A DNA stretch of 64,000 nucleotides from Lycium barbarum (lineage: Eukaryota; Streptophyta; Magnoliopsida; Solanales; Solanaceae): NCBI RefSeq assembly GCF_019175385.1, contig NC_083340.1:10118336-10182335 (forward strand), written 5' to 3'. Below are positions 43,802 through 56,765 of this stretch, in pieces (position 1 is the stretch's first letter; each line of letters starts with the position of its first letter). Under the pieces are notes generated by a model. It was given only the letters and a program-made list of their open reading frames with translations. It had not been told where the DNA came from and searched no databases. A program made the translations under genes and the position numbers.

Positions 43802-44708
43802 ATTAGAAAATGATTTTGCGATTCTTGAATCAATTAGGCGTCACTTACTTGAAGACTGGGAAGTTCCGTTAACGAACTCAACAACCTCAGGTATCAGCCA
43901 AAGTAACAGCATTGAATCAAACATGTTCCCTAATTGCTTGTCGAGTGAATTCGATACAGCTGAAATTTTCGTTAACAATATTTTTGATGAAGACATTGAA
44001 TTTGGATTCGAATTAGCGCCTTCTGATATTCCAATCCCCAATGTCAAACTGGAGCCACAAATGTCCATCGAATCACCTGAAACATGGAATTTACCGGAAT
44101 TTGTGGCTCCGGTTAAAGTGGAATCTCCGTTAATGAGCTCTGACAATTCAACAACCTCAGATATCAGTCGAACCAACAGCATTGAATCCAACATGTTTCC
44201 CAATTACCTATCCAATGAACTCGATACAGCTGGAATTTTCCATAACAATTTTTTTAATCAAGACACTGGATTTGGATTAGAACCTTCTGATATTCCAATC
44301 CCCAATGGAAAACTGGAGCCACAAATGTCCGTCCAATCACCAGAAGTTATGGCTCTAGTGAGAGTGGAGTCACCTGTGGCAGCGCAGCCAAAGGCGGCGA
44401 AGCATCATAGAGGTGTGAGAGTGCGGCCATGGGGGAAGTTTGCGGCGGAGATTAGGGATCCTGCGAAAAATGGGGCAAGAGTTTGGCTGGGTACATATGA
44501 GACGGCGGAGGACGCAGCGTTGGCCTATGATAAGGCGGCATTTCGCATGCGGGGGTCGCGTGCATTGCTGAATTTCCCGTTAAGGATTAATTCTGGTGAA
44601 CCTGAACCTGTTAGAGTTGGTTCTAAGAGATCGTTAATGTCGCCGGAAAGTTCTTCTTCATCGTCGCCAAAGAGGAGGAAGAAGATAGCTAAAGGGACGG
44701 AGCTGTAG
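43785..44708 (+). CDS. AP2/ERF transcription factor, group IX type, with duplicated N-terminal module
   Basis: 307 residues, apparently intronless and intact. The N-terminus [15 protein letters not shown] is typical of group IX ERFs. A single AP2 domain covers residues about 206-264 ([37 protein letters not shown]), with the Ala and Asp (AAEIRD) typical of ERF-type GCC-box binders. The C-terminus is Ser-rich with a basic nuclear signal (SPKRRKK). Residues about 32-118 and 122-207 are direct copies (offset exactly 90 codons): each has [15 protein letters not shown], an acidic/aromatic stretch, and SDIPIPN.KLEPQMS. Without the second copy the protein would be near the usual ~215-240 residues. 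The likely role is nuclear transcriptional activation in ethylene/jasmonate responses. The precise orthologue (for example among the NIC2/JRE-type ERFs) cannot be settled here. Confidence 0.9.
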   Translation: MYANCELENDFAILESIRRHLLEDWEVPLTNSTTSGISQSNSIESNMFPNCLSSEFDTAEIFVNNIFDEDIEFGFELAPSDIPIPNVKLEPQMSIESPETWNLPEFVAPVKVESPLMSSDNSTTSDISRTNSIESNMFPNYLSNELDTAGIFHNNFFNQDTGFGLEPSDIPIPNGKLEPQMSVQSPEVMALVRVESPVAAQPKAAKHHRGVRVRPWGKFAAEIRDPAKNGARVWLGTYETAEDAALAYDKAAFRMRGSRALLNFPLRINSGEPEPVRVGSKRSLMSPESSSSSSPKRRKKIAKGTEL

Positions 44709-44800
44709 GTTTTAATTAAGGGGTCCGGTATAGTAATACTCCGTAAAAAGATAAATTATCTGCGGGTAATTTTTTTTTTTTTTTTTTGGGTGGCTAAGTC

Positions 44801-45245
44801 TATTGAAGATCCAACCATTTGTTGTTTAAGTGAACAGACCATGGATGCAGATCGAGATAAAGAAGAAGAGAGAAATCGAGATGGAGAAATGGTTCGGACA
44901 AGAAAGAGAAATGGTTGACTAAATTTAAGTTAATGGAACACTTGTCCATCAACCACGTGGAGAAATCACAGCCACAAATCATAAATTCTCAAATGCAATC
45001 TCAACCGTCTGATTAAAACCTGCTGGACACAATATGAAATTACTAGGAAGCTTCCTTCACGTGCTAGTCATGTGAAGGAATATAAGTTTGTTATTTGATT
45101 AGCTAGGTGTACAAATAATAAATAGACAAGTGTATAGGAACAATTTTATTTTTATTTTAATTTACATCTAGAATACATGTATATATACAAGTTTACAGAT
45201 TCAGAAATACAAGGAGAAAATTTCCCAAATCACTATCTTCTTTTA
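44801..45245 (+). repeat. 5' LTR of the decayed copia element
   Basis: 445 bp, matched by 49975-50419. It contains CCACGTGG near 44955 and a TATATATAC stretch near 45179-45188. Confidence 0.9.
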
Positions 45246-45246
45246 T

Positions 45247-45258
45247 AGTATCAGAGTA
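45247..45258 (+). other. Primer binding site, mutated initiator tRNA-Met type
   Basis: Reads AGTATCAGAGTA just after the 5' LTR, where TGGTATCAGAGC would be expected. Two G:C to A:T type changes are visible, in line with decay of methylated cytosines. Confidence 0.7.
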
Positions 45259-45319
45259 GACTTAAGCTCGATCCAGGTCTTCATCAAAATCATCTTCTTC
45301 AATCTCCCAGTAAATCCAA

Positions 45320-48300
45320 ATGGGTGATACAACACCGACTGAACAGTCAAGCAATGTGGACAAGGCAATCACCTATGATCACAGCCACCGATATCACCTT
45401 AATAACTCTGATTCACCTGATATAGCTCTAGTCAACACTGTGTTTGATGGTAGAGGCTACCCAGGTTGGAGAAGATCTGTCCTACTAGCATTATTAGCCA
45501 AAAGGAAACTTGGATTCATCAATGGAGCTTGTAAAGCTCCAGATCTGAAATCTACAGAATATGAACAATGGAGTTGTGTAAATGATATGGTCATTTGTTG
45601 GATTGCAAATGCACTATCAAAAGAAATTGCAGATAGTGCAATGAGCTACAAAACAACAAAAGAACTTTATGACAGCCTAGAACAGAGGTTTGGAAAATCG
45701 AATGGTGCTAAACTCTATCATTTACAAAAGGAATTATCAAGTCTGGTTCAAGGAAACAGTGACATTGCTAGGTATTTTACCAAACTAAAAAGACTATGGG
45801 ATGAATTGGATGCACTGAATGTTGTTATTTCTTGTTCATGTGTATGTGTGTGTGAAGAAAGGCCAAACTGATGAAATCCTTAGAGGACCAGAGGTTGATG
45901 CAATTTTTAATGGGATTAAATGACATATATACACAAGCAAGAGGAAACATTCTTATGATGAACCCTTTACCCAGCATGGATCTTGCATACTCTTTACTTT
46001 TGCAAGATGAAAATCAGAGAGAAATGTATACCAATGCTAATCATGCTGCTGAACCTGCCTCTTTGATGGTGACTTCACAAGGCAGGGGTTATCAGAGGAA
46101 TGGAAATCAAGTTTTTAAAGCACCAAATCAAACACATCATAAATCTGGAAACAACATACAAAGGAACAACAAAGGCTTTTCAAAATACAAGCCTAGAAAG
46201 ACAAAATACAACCCAAATGTGAGTTGCACTTATTGTGGGAAAACAGGTCATGTAGAGGATGATTGTTACAGACTTCATGGTTTTCCTGAAGACTTTGAGT
46301 TTACAAAAACCAAATCCTATCAAGGGAAAGCAAATAGAGTAGTTGCTGAGGAAGAATTTGAGTTTGCTAACAACACAAAAGTGGAAGCATGCAACAACAA
46401 TCAGAACAACCATACTCCATACAGCAATCAACATAACCATGTTCCATACATGAGCAAGGATCAATATGCAGAATTAGTGCAACAAGTTATTATGGAAGTA
46501 AAGATGGGACAAGCAGGAAATTCAAACAGTACAAATAGTGGTTTCAATGCAAGAGCAATTGCTGGTACAATTCTAAAGTATTCAGGCACTTGTTTATCAG
46601 TTTTTAACACTTGCACCTGGATCATTGATTCAGGTGCCTCAGAGCACATGTGTTTTGATTCTAAATCTTTTATGTCTTTGTCTCCTCTTCCTGTTCCTAT
46701 CAGCATCACTTTACCTAATTCCTTCAGGATCACCGTGACTCATGCAGGAAGTATCTCAATTCTACCTAAAATAATTCTGAAAAATGTCCTTCATGTTCCA
46801 GACTTCAAATATAACTTAATATCAGTTCATAAGTTATGCAATCAGTTTAAGTGTGATGTGTTATTTACTCTTAGTGAATGCATCTTACAGGACCCTTTAA
46901 TGAGGAACACTCAAGCTTTTGGTGAAGCAAGAGAAGGACTTTACTTGTTGCAGCCTAGCCCTAAGTCTAAGACCATTTTCAAGGAAAATGTAGTTTCATG
47001 TCAAGAAGGAAGAAATTCCATTTCTGAGTCACAAACAGTTTCTTTTCTAGTTTCAGCAAATGTAATTCCTAGTATAGCTCTATGGCATGTAAGGTTGGGA
47101 CATGTTCCTTATTCAGTAATGAAAAAGTTTCCTTTCATTCATTTTCCTTCAAATTTTCAACATGCTTGTGATGTCTGTCCTAAAGCTAAGCAGACCACGT
47201 TGCCCTTTCCTTTAAGTCAAATTCAATCCAAAAGAAACTTTGATCTAATTCATATTAACACATGGGGTCCATATAAAACTTGCACTTATAATGGATATAA
47301 GTATTTTCTTACCATAGTGGATGATTTCAGTAGAGGGACTTGGACTTTTCTGCTAAGTTCTAAATGCAATTCTTTTCCTGTTCTAAAGGATTTTTTTATC
47401 ATGATTGAGAGACAATTCAGTACTAAAGTGAAAGTTATCAAGTCTGATAATGCTCTAGAATTGGGAAAAGGGACACAAGAGGCTCTTTTTCTCAAGTCTC
47501 AAGGAATAATACATCAAACATAATGTGTAGGGACACCACAACAGAATGGTATAGCGGAAAGAAAGCATAGACACCTCCTAGAGATTGCTAGGGGTCTGAT
47601 GTTTCAATCTCACTTACCCAATTCTTTTTGGGGGGAGTGTATATTGACAGCAACACATCTCATTAACAGGTTTCCTTCCAGAGTACTAAAAGGAAAAACT
47701 CCCCATGAGATTCTCTTTGGCAACAAACCAAAATATGACAATTTGAGGTGTTTTGGGTGTTTGTGCTATGCTTCAACCTTGGCACAACACAGGACAAAGT
47801 TTGAGCCTAGGGCAATGGCTTGTGTTTTCTTAGGTTATCCTCAAGGACAGAAGGGCTATAAGTTAATGGATTTGAGAACAAAGAGAATTTTTGTTTCCAG
47901 ATGTGTTCAGTTTTTTTAGCAACAGTTCCCATTTGCCTCTAGTCTAAATTCTCCTTCTACCATTTTTTCCATGCCACAACCTACTACATCAGAATCAAAC
48001 TATCATCTCCCTCATTTACCTTCTAACCCTTTTACACACCCCACAGATCCACCTACCAATCCCTCACCTATCCTACATACTGATGACTTTTCTTCTTATA
48101 CTCAGCCTTCACAACCTATGCCTACCTTAGACAACACAACAACCAATCTTTCCCCAATATCATCTTCACCAATTTCTATTCCTGATACACTTACATCACT
48201 TCCTGTCCCTGATCCACATGTAACCAACCCCATCAGGAACAGGATTCTACATGGTGAGGTCAATATCAATGCATCAGTGAGAGTTGTTAAAAGGCCTGGA

Positions 48301-50092
48301 TACCTAAATGATTATATCTGTAATCATGCCATTCTAACTGACCTTACTGGTACTTGTTTTGTTCATCCTAACCCTCCTACAGCCTTCTCTTTTGGTTCCC
48401 TATCCCTGAAAAACCAACATGTATTTCTTTCCATCTCATCTATCACTGAACCTCACTCTTTTGCTCAAGCCTCTGAACATCCAGGATGGGCCAAAGCTAT
48501 GCAGGAAGAATTGCATGCTCTTGAGATCAATCATACCTGCGATGTTGTGCCATTACCCCCAGGAAAGAAACCTCTACCTTGCAAATGGGTTTATAAAGTC
48601 AAACATAAATCAGATGGCACAATAGAAAGACTAAAGGCAAGATTGGTGGTAAAGGGGGACATTCAACAGGAAGGAGTGGACTACACAGAGACATTCTCAC
48701 CAGTGGTCAAGATGACCACAATTAGATGTCTTTTAACTGTTGCTATCAAGAAAGGATGGGCAGTACATCAACTTGATGTGAGTAATGCTTTTCTACATGG
48801 GGACCTGCAGGAAGAAGTCTACATGAAGTTTCTTGCAGGTATGGATTGTCCTGATTCTAAACTTAAGGAAATCATTGTATGGATTGAAGCAGGCATCCAG
48901 ACAATGGTATGCTAAGTTGGTTGGTGCTTTAACTTTCAAAGGGTACACTAGTTCTCTCAATGACTACTCATTGTTTTTCAAACAGAATGGCATTCTAATT
49001 TCCATCATAGCTGTCTATGTGGATGACATTCTCATTACAGGAAGTGATCTTGCTGAGATTCAACACATCACTGGATTTTTACACACAGAATTTAGAGTCA
49101 AGCATTTGGGTGATATTCACTATTTTCTAGGCATGGAAATACTGCGGGAAAAACAGGGATTTATCATAAACCAAAGGAAGTTCACCTTAGTCCTTTTACA
49201 AGAATTTGATTGCTCAGGTGCTAAGGTTTCTTCTCCACTTGATCCTTATTCTAAGCTCAATGCACACGATGGTCCATTACTGCCCAATCCCACATTGTAT
49301 AGACACTTGGTGGGAAAGCTAAACTATTTAACTCATACTAGGCCTGATTTATGTTTTGCAGTCCTAATTCTTAGTCAATACATGCAACAACCACGAGAAT
49401 CACATCTTTTAGCAGCTATTCGAGTTTTGAAATACCTTAAGAATGATCCAGACCAAGGAATTCTTCTTTCCTCTGATTCATCTTTTGATTTGCTTGCTTT
49501 CTGCGATGCTGATTGGGCATCTTGCAGTGATACTCGTCGATCAGTCAGCGGCTTCTTTATCACACTGGGAGGAGCACCTATTTCCTGGAAATCTAAGAAA
49601 CAACTGTCAGTCTCATTATCATCTGCAGAAGCAGAGTATCGTTCCATGCGAAGGGTAACAGCAGAGATTACCTGGCTAGTTAGGGTTCTTGAAGATCTTT
49701 CAGTTCCCCCTTTCTTGTCGGTTACTGTGCACTCCGATAGCCAAGCGGCTATCCACATCACGAAGAACCCCGTCTTCCACGAAAGAGCGAATCATGTGGA
49801 GTTGGATTGTCACTTTGTGCGACAGCAGTTTGTATCCGGTCTAATCACCTTGTTTTTCGTTCCTTCAAAGCAACAAATCACAGATTTGTTCACCAAACCC
49901 TTATCTGGGGTTTCCCATCGGTTTCTGTTGAACAAATTGGGGGTTGTTTCCCTACCCTCCAATTTGAGGGGGGATATTGAAGATCGAACCATTTCTTATT
50001 TAAGTGAACAAACCATGGATGCAGATCGAGATAAAGAAGAAGAGAGAAATCGAGATGGAGAAATGGTTCGGACAAGAAAGAGAAATGGTTGA
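45320..50092 (+). pseudogene. copia gag-pol, broken into five reading blocks
   Basis: Block 1, 45320-45871: Gag N-terminus (YPGWRRSV, LYDSLEQRFG). Block 2, 45871-47523: rest of Gag, zinc knuckle CTYCGKTGHVEDDC, protease WIIDSGASEHMC, integrase H-H-C-C (LWHVRLGH...CDVC) and catalytic core up to a stop at 47521. Block 3, 47524-47919: continuation of integrase ([19 protein letters not shown]), ending in a stop. Block 4, 47971-48915: Pro/Ser-rich linker and reverse transcriptase start ([21 protein letters not shown]). Block 5, 48833-50092: reverse transcriptase with YVDDILITG, then RNase H ([19 protein letters not shown]) and DLFTKPL; the frame runs 39 codons into the 3' LTR. Stops and frame changes between blocks rule out a functional polyprotein. 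Confidence 0.9.
49965..49974 (+). other. Polypurine tract of the copia element
   Basis: TGAGGGGGGA directly before the 3' LTR start at 49975. Confidence 0.75.
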
Positions 50093-50419
50093 CTAAATCT
50101 AAGTTAATGGAACACTTGTCCATCAACCACGTGGAGAAATCACAGCCACAGATCATAAATTTTCAAATGCAATCTCAACCGTCTGATTAAAACCTGCTGG
50201 ACACAATATGAAATTACTAGGAAGCTTCCTTCACGTGCTAGTCATGTGAAGGAATATAAGTTTGTTATTTGATTAGCTAGGTGTACAAATAATAAATAGA
50301 CAAGTGTATAGGAACAATTTTATTTTCATTTTAATTTACAACTAGAATACATGTATATAGACAAGTTTACCGATTCAGAAATACAAGGAGAAAATTTCCC
50401 AAATCACTATCTTCTTTTA
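49975..50419 (+). repeat. 3' LTR of the decayed copia element
   Basis: Same length as the 5' LTR and followed by AAGTC. Confidence 0.9.
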
Positions 50420-50424
50420 AAGTC

Positions 50425-53044
50425 AATGGATTTGTTCTTTCTTTAAATCTTTTGGCTGTGGCTAATGAATATATATCTATTGTGATTAACGATAATCTAA
50501 GATAATTAACCCCAAAAAGACTAACAAGATTGTCATATTGAGAAAGAAAAGTCAATTTTTTTTTTTTGGGTAAATAGGAAGAAAAGTCAAACTAGCGAAT
50601 TCAATCCAACTGATCGAATTTTATTGCCAAAGTGAGAAATATGTTCAGATAAAAATGGAAAACTAAAGTTTGGACATCAAGCCCCCTATATATATGCCGT
50701 ATCAACCAGCCAACCACCTATCTATTCTTCAACCAAATTTACTAATGTCACGGCTGGTTTGGTTGGTGGGATAATAATATTTTCGAAATAAAATGCAAGA
50801 TTATTTTATCCCGCATTTGATAATGAATATTAATTAATCTCGAAATTATTTTATTTCATCATTTGTACTAAAATGGTGGAATTTACTAGCTCATATAGAA
50901 GGTAGGATAAAATAATTCTATGAAATATCCTTGCTTATTCCATCTATAACCAATCCTAGGGTCAAAATTCAGTTATCCAAATCTCTCGTTAGTTTGAAAA
51001 TTCAGTTATCCAAATCTCTCGTTAGTTTGAAAATTCAGTTATCCAAATGTCTCGTTAGTTTGGCCTTCATTGCCCTTTACAAAACAAGATGTCGTTTAGT
51101 TATCAGGATGGGATAGATAAGGATATCTCATGAAATTAGCTATTCCACTTCTATATGGGTGGCGAGGGTGTTACACCCTTGGCAAAAAATTACAGTGTAG
51201 GTATAGGATTGATTTTATGTGTTTATGTACATATATTAACTTTTGAAGTCTCTGAATAAATATCAAAAGTTAGCTCAAGTAGTCCAGATATTCGATTTTT
51301 AGGAACGACTTTATATTTAGTTTTTTGTTGTTTTTTCCAAACCCCCTGAATGAAAATTCTGAATCCGTCGTTGCTCTGCAATGAGCTAGTCTATTTTTAT
51401 TGTAGAGCCTATAATTATGAATCGTCAAATGTACAAGATAAAGAGCCATTTGGTACTCCATAATTGTTACGGATGAAGCCTTCTCCATGCCTCCATGGTT
51501 CCTTTTGATGGTCCCCCTCTTAACTTTAACTGACGTTTCTTAATGGAGAAACTTTCCATATTTTGCAACTTAGCCATTCGCATTTTTAGCCTACATCTTC
51601 CAAAAAATTATTCTTGATACTTTAAAGTTTATCTTTTAGCATAAAATTCAGAAATTCTAGTGATGATTGAGATAAAATAAGTTTTTTTCCTCAATTTGAA
51701 ATCATGGCACTTCGTCAGGATTTTGCTACTAAAACTTGGCACGTCGCTGTGAATTTATGTTTTCAAAAAAAATTAACAAGGTCAAAATTTAAATAGTGAC
51801 ACCGAAACTTTCTATTTGTGCAAATCTCCACATATGTTATTATATGTTAAAGAGTATAAATTCCAAAAAAATTATAATCACACAAATAATATGATATGTT
51901 TTATGCCAGAAATTTCAAAAAAAATTATTTTATTTTTTTGTTAAATTTTGTGGCATTTCAAACTATGACAAATAAATTAAAATGAAGGAAGTAATTTTTA
52001 TTTTTTTTTAGAATACAAGCTCAAAATCAACACTCTTTCACGATTAACCGTGTGGGAAATTTTGCAGGCTAAATACTTACATGCGCTAGGTATTTACACA
52101 AATCTAACTATTAGACAACACGGGTCTTCACAAACGTGATTGTTTTAAAACTATATATAGTTAATTAAAAATATATTATTACCTTAATTTATCACTTAAT
52201 CATGACAAATTAATATTGACGTAAATATTTGTTGCGGGTAAGTTTTTTCACTATTCACCCTTATTTTTTTCACTTTAGCCGCTAATTTCTTTAGGTTTTT
52301 CTTCTTTAGTTAAATCTTAAAATTTAAACATATTCTATAACACTGAGTGTATTGATAGTTTCCGAAAATCACATTCAAAGCTAGTTCTTTCATAATTAAA
52401 CAAAAAAAGTGATGTTGTTCTCGGTCCAAACACAAAGAATATAATATGCAAGTTTTGGGCCTTAACCTTGGCTAGAGATATTAAAAATCTGGTATGAGTC
52501 AAAGTATGACGAATCTATTTTGCAATAATTAAATAAATATAAGTATGCACATTTTAACAACTTAAATTTATATGAGATGATCACACACTTCAACGCGATA
52601 TAATTAGTTTAAACTTTTCAATGAGATATTGTTTACATACTTCAACTGAAATGACACAAAATGAGCTCATGAAGGACGATTACAATTTCAGCCTTTACTA
52701 TACTGCTGAATTTATCGTCATTAAGTTGAAATTTAAATAAAATAACAAATCTCCTCTAATCACATGATACCTGAAGTCATAAACCATTTTTTAACAACGG
52801 AGGAATTTGACTACCCTCAAATCCAAGAAAGTCTTCACTGCTTTTAGGTTTGTCAATCGAATGAATAGTTACATTTAATGTCTTTTCCTTAAGCAGTGAT
52901 GGCTAATGGATGGAAAAGTATAAATTCCTTTCAACAAGGTTACTTTTGTTCGAAATGATGATGTTTGATATTGAATTGGTGAAAAGAGTCATGTTCTCGT
53001 GTATTATTTATCTAGACTTTTGGTACATTTGATACCAATTCAAG
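50425..53044. other. Intergenic DNA between the ERF/copia block and copy B
   Basis: AT-rich. The only clear structure is the 33-bp triple repeat at 50964-51062. The stretch 51150-51385 ('gggtggcgagggtgttacaccc' to 'aaaattctgaatccgtcgttg') looks like a degraded MITE. No credible gene. Confidence 0.5.
50964..51062. repeat. 33-bp tandem repeat, three copies
   Basis: The unit AAAATTCAGTTATCCAAATC plus TCTCGTTAGTTTG is repeated at 50964, 50997 and 51030, nearly perfectly. Being a multiple of three it keeps a 61-codon frame open, which I regard as fortuitous. Confidence 0.9.
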
Positions 53045-56000
53045 AACCTTATTTCATTTTATTTCTTTTGTCAAACCTTTCAATTTCAATTGGGTGATAT
53101 CATGACATGATTTTCTAACTTCAAATCTTTAATGGTTGATGAATTCATCATGCAAAACCCTCAATCAAACCTTTCGACATGGTTTCCAAATGGTCGCAAT
53201 AAACCATTGATTTCCATCAGAAAGTTTTACTCTCTAGTCCACTGTCACCATTCTTAATAATTAGCTCGCCTTTGGCCATAGATTCCAAAAAAAAAAAAAT
53301 TGGAAAACTTGATTTGGGTGAAGTTTTTCAAATTTTGAATTTGTGTTTGGCCATAATTTTTTTCAAAACATATTTCACTTTAACAAAAAAAAACATGAAA
53401 ATGACTTACACCCACTAAAAACTATCAAGAATACCCAACCATACCAAACAAACATACTTGCTAATCTCAAATTATTCCTATGTGTTTTAAATTTGTTGTT
53501 GAATTTGGTTTCAGTGCTCTTATTTTACTAATTTTGTAATGCTTAGGAGATAGCTCAAGCCTTCAAATAATTCTTGTTTTTGAAGTATTCTTGATTAATG
53601 GGGGAAACATGGTAGATACGGATTAGTTCGGTCATAAATAGATGGAGGTTTTTCTATAAAATACAAAAGCTTGAGGTAATTTTTTTAAAAAAATAAAAGG
53701 CCAAAACATAGATCTTGGCCAAATTAGGTTTCAGCCAGAATTTGGGATTTGAAGATTTGTTTTCAAAATCTGTCAAAATTTTATGACTAAACAAATATTT
53801 GATTTTTTTTTATTTTTTTTATTTTTGAAAATATGCTCCCAAAATTTATGGCCAAACGGAAGCTTAGACCGACAAAGGATTTGGTGGGATATATAGAGTT
53901 CCCCCTTTGTCTTTAATCAGAAGTTTTGAGTTCAAACTTTGAGGATAAGAAACCCAGAGCGTGTTTCCTTTTAATAGGCTTTTACAATGTGCAAATATTG
54001 TAAAGTAATCGGATCAATAAGTACTTGATACTAGATTATTATATTAAAAAAAAAAACTTAATTAGGGATTGTTTCAACAAACAAGTTATACAACAGAGTG
54101 TAATAAAAAATGCTCTAAAGAGTAGCGATAGCAATTCATGCTTGATATACATTTTCATCATCAGATAATTGCTGTATTGTTAGTACACGTTGCCCGTAGT
54201 TCGAGTAGATGTACCAATTCACGCTTGATTCAACTTGTCGTTGCTATTATATAATTTATTATGCCTCACACAACTCACACTAATTACGTAATGTTTTTTT
54301 ATCTCATAAGTTGGTAGATTCAAATATTACACCTTAAAATTTATAATATTTCAGTTCACTAATTTGTGAGACAAAAAGAAGCTTCACACAATTAGTATCC
54401 ATTGTGTGAGGCACAAAATAAAAAAATTCGTAAACGGAAGAGTAGCAAGATCAATTATGCTACCCACAAAAGAGTAGCTTATATAATTGTGCTACCACCC
54501 TTAATTGACAAGAGTTGTCTTAAATCATTGTAATGCACGAATCATGATACATTTATCTATGTTGCTGTCACGATAATATTAATAAGACTATTTATATTAA
54601 CTTAGTTAAATCATTTCTATGGAATAATGAACATGGATGGCCGACGCTAGCTTGTCAAAAACCTCCAACCAATTCTTTTTAAACTAGTATTTCTTAGGAC
54701 CGAGAATATAATCATAACTTCAAAATGCTTTATTTTCTATTATTCTACTACTTTATAGGACATCATTACTATTTAAAAAATAATACTAGTAATGATTTTT
54801 TTTCAATAAAAAGTTTCAAATATGTTTTTTATATGATAATAAGTTGTTATAGCAAACTGCAATCTGGTAGTAATTTCATGGAATTTTAATTGATACTAAA
54901 TTACCTGATTCTCGTACTTCAAATTTAAAAAACTGTTGGTACAATTTTAATTGCTAGCGACGAAAAACCATGTCGCCTTCAAGCTTGAACATAACCAATC
55001 ATACGGGTACTTTGCCCCATCTGTATATACAGCAGTCAGCAAATATGGCTATTTAGTTTATCCATAAATTTATGACTTCTGAACTTTGACTTGACCTGCT
55101 AGTCATACTTTGACTTTTCAAATCCTTTCTTTAGATCTCAACTGTAAAGTAGGTTGCAGTCATTTTGTGTTGTCATTTATTTTACTGTGTAGAGTTATAT
55201 TTATATTTATTACTTTACTTTAATTTTTTGTAAAGTAAGAAAACAAATTTGATAAGGCGCTCCACACTCCACAGTATAAATCCTTAGACAGTTGTGTCTT
55301 TTTTTATGTTGATTAAGAATAGAATTTTGCCAAGATTTTACAAAATTTGACCTGTTCCATTTATTTTAGTTCTCAAAAGGTATGGAATCAAATTAATTTA
55401 TCCAGGAAGTACATTGGAATATGTTAATACGACATCTCATTTTGCTAAGTAAATTTTTCAAATTATCCCGGGAATGTTCGTTACTAGTTGATCAGAGTAC
55501 GAGAATTGTTACGTGTCCAATTTTTTGTGTGAATTCAAAGCTAAGTAAATTTTTCAAAAAAGGAATTTATCTAACTAGAGAATACTTAAAATACTATAAA
55601 ATCATGTTTTCTTTATAAGTAAGCATATTCTTCGGTCAAACAAGACTATTTAATTCCTTTATGACTTTTCTGGGGATGAAAAGTGTAACAATTATGAAGA
55701 GTGAGAGACCATATATCAATGGAAGTAGTATGTGAGAGAATCAGACTTACGTATTAGTAGGGTGTTGAGAAATAATGTGAATTGTGAAGTTATAAAAAGT
55801 TATTTAGTTTTAATTACTTGAAATGTGTTTTTCTTATTTATTCTTTTGTGAATAGTAAATTTCCTAAAGTGTTAATCATTCCACCATTCAATTAATCATG
55901 GATTATGTTAAATTTATATTATTACTCCATATTTGAAGGTAAAGTATTTCTATATTTCTAAAAATAGTTTAAATGTAGCATACTCTTACCTAACCGGACC

Positions 56001-56269
56001 AAAAAAATTTCTACATTATAATTAATTTCAGATTAAATATAATGAGTCGTATAACCAACATCATAACTTATCCATAATTGAGAGACCAAATATGCTATTG
56101 TCCCAGACACACCTAATCCAAATAACTAAACTCACAAGCGGAACTCTTTCCTTTAAGAAATTTGTTTTTAAAAGTTCACTGCGATAGGGAAAAAAGAAAA
56201 AAAGAATCTCCATGATATTTTGTGAAGTAGCTGCAAAATTTAAATAAGGACGATGTTGACCAAATATTA

Positions 56270-56530
56270 CTCCCTTTGTCCCATATTAGTTGATCACTTT
56301 CTCCTTTACGTGCTCTTTAAGAAATTATAAATGAAAGTGTATTTTTACTATATTACCTTATCTCTATCCAATAAATTACACTCTAATCAATGTTGGTTAC
56401 TTTTAAATACAAGTAATGGTAAGGATAAAATAGAAAAAAAAAATTAATTGTATCTTAATTTTGTAAATGGACAAGTATTTTGAGATAAATATTTTTAATA
56501 ATAAGGCCAACTAATATGAGGCGGAGGGAG
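56270..56530. mobile_element. Stowaway-type MITE, TSD TA (copy B)
   Basis: Counterpart of 38688-38950, 261 bp, with ends CTCCCTTTGTCCCATATTAGT and (inverted) CTCCCTCCGCCTCATATTAGT. These ends are closer to consensus than those in copy A. Confidence 0.8.
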
Positions 56531-56765
56531 TAGAATAGAATCACGTTCCAACTTGATCAATAATGAAGTACATTTATGATTTTGGAAATGTATAGACAGA
56601 CAAATTAAATTGTTTTTATATCTCCAGACAAATCATGATCTGTTTCTAGTATGTGTAGTAAAGCTTTATAGAAAGTAAAGTGACTCCATAATATGTGGCA
56701 TTAGCTCAAAAAATTAACGTATGCCAGGGCATACTTGAAAAACATATGCCATATAATATTGCATA

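Larger units (their letters stand above)
44801..50419 (+). mobile_element. Ty1/copia retrotransposon, decayed, TA...TA termini, TSD AAGTC
   Basis: Two 445-bp LTRs (44801-45245 and 49975-50419), about 11 differences by eye (~2.5%), flanked by exact AAGTC at 44796-44800 and 50420-50424. Both LTRs start TATTGAAGATC and end CTTCTTTTA, a non-canonical TA...TA in place of TG...CA. A primer site and polypurine tract are present. The coding region is broken in several places. It was inserted 92 bp after the ERF stop codon in the same orientation. Confidence 0.9.

Noticed and set aside
50931..51116. 61-codon repeat protein (KIQLSKSLVSL units)
   Set aside because: It is the translation of a 33-bp DNA repeat in an AT-rich intergenic region, without promoter or family support.
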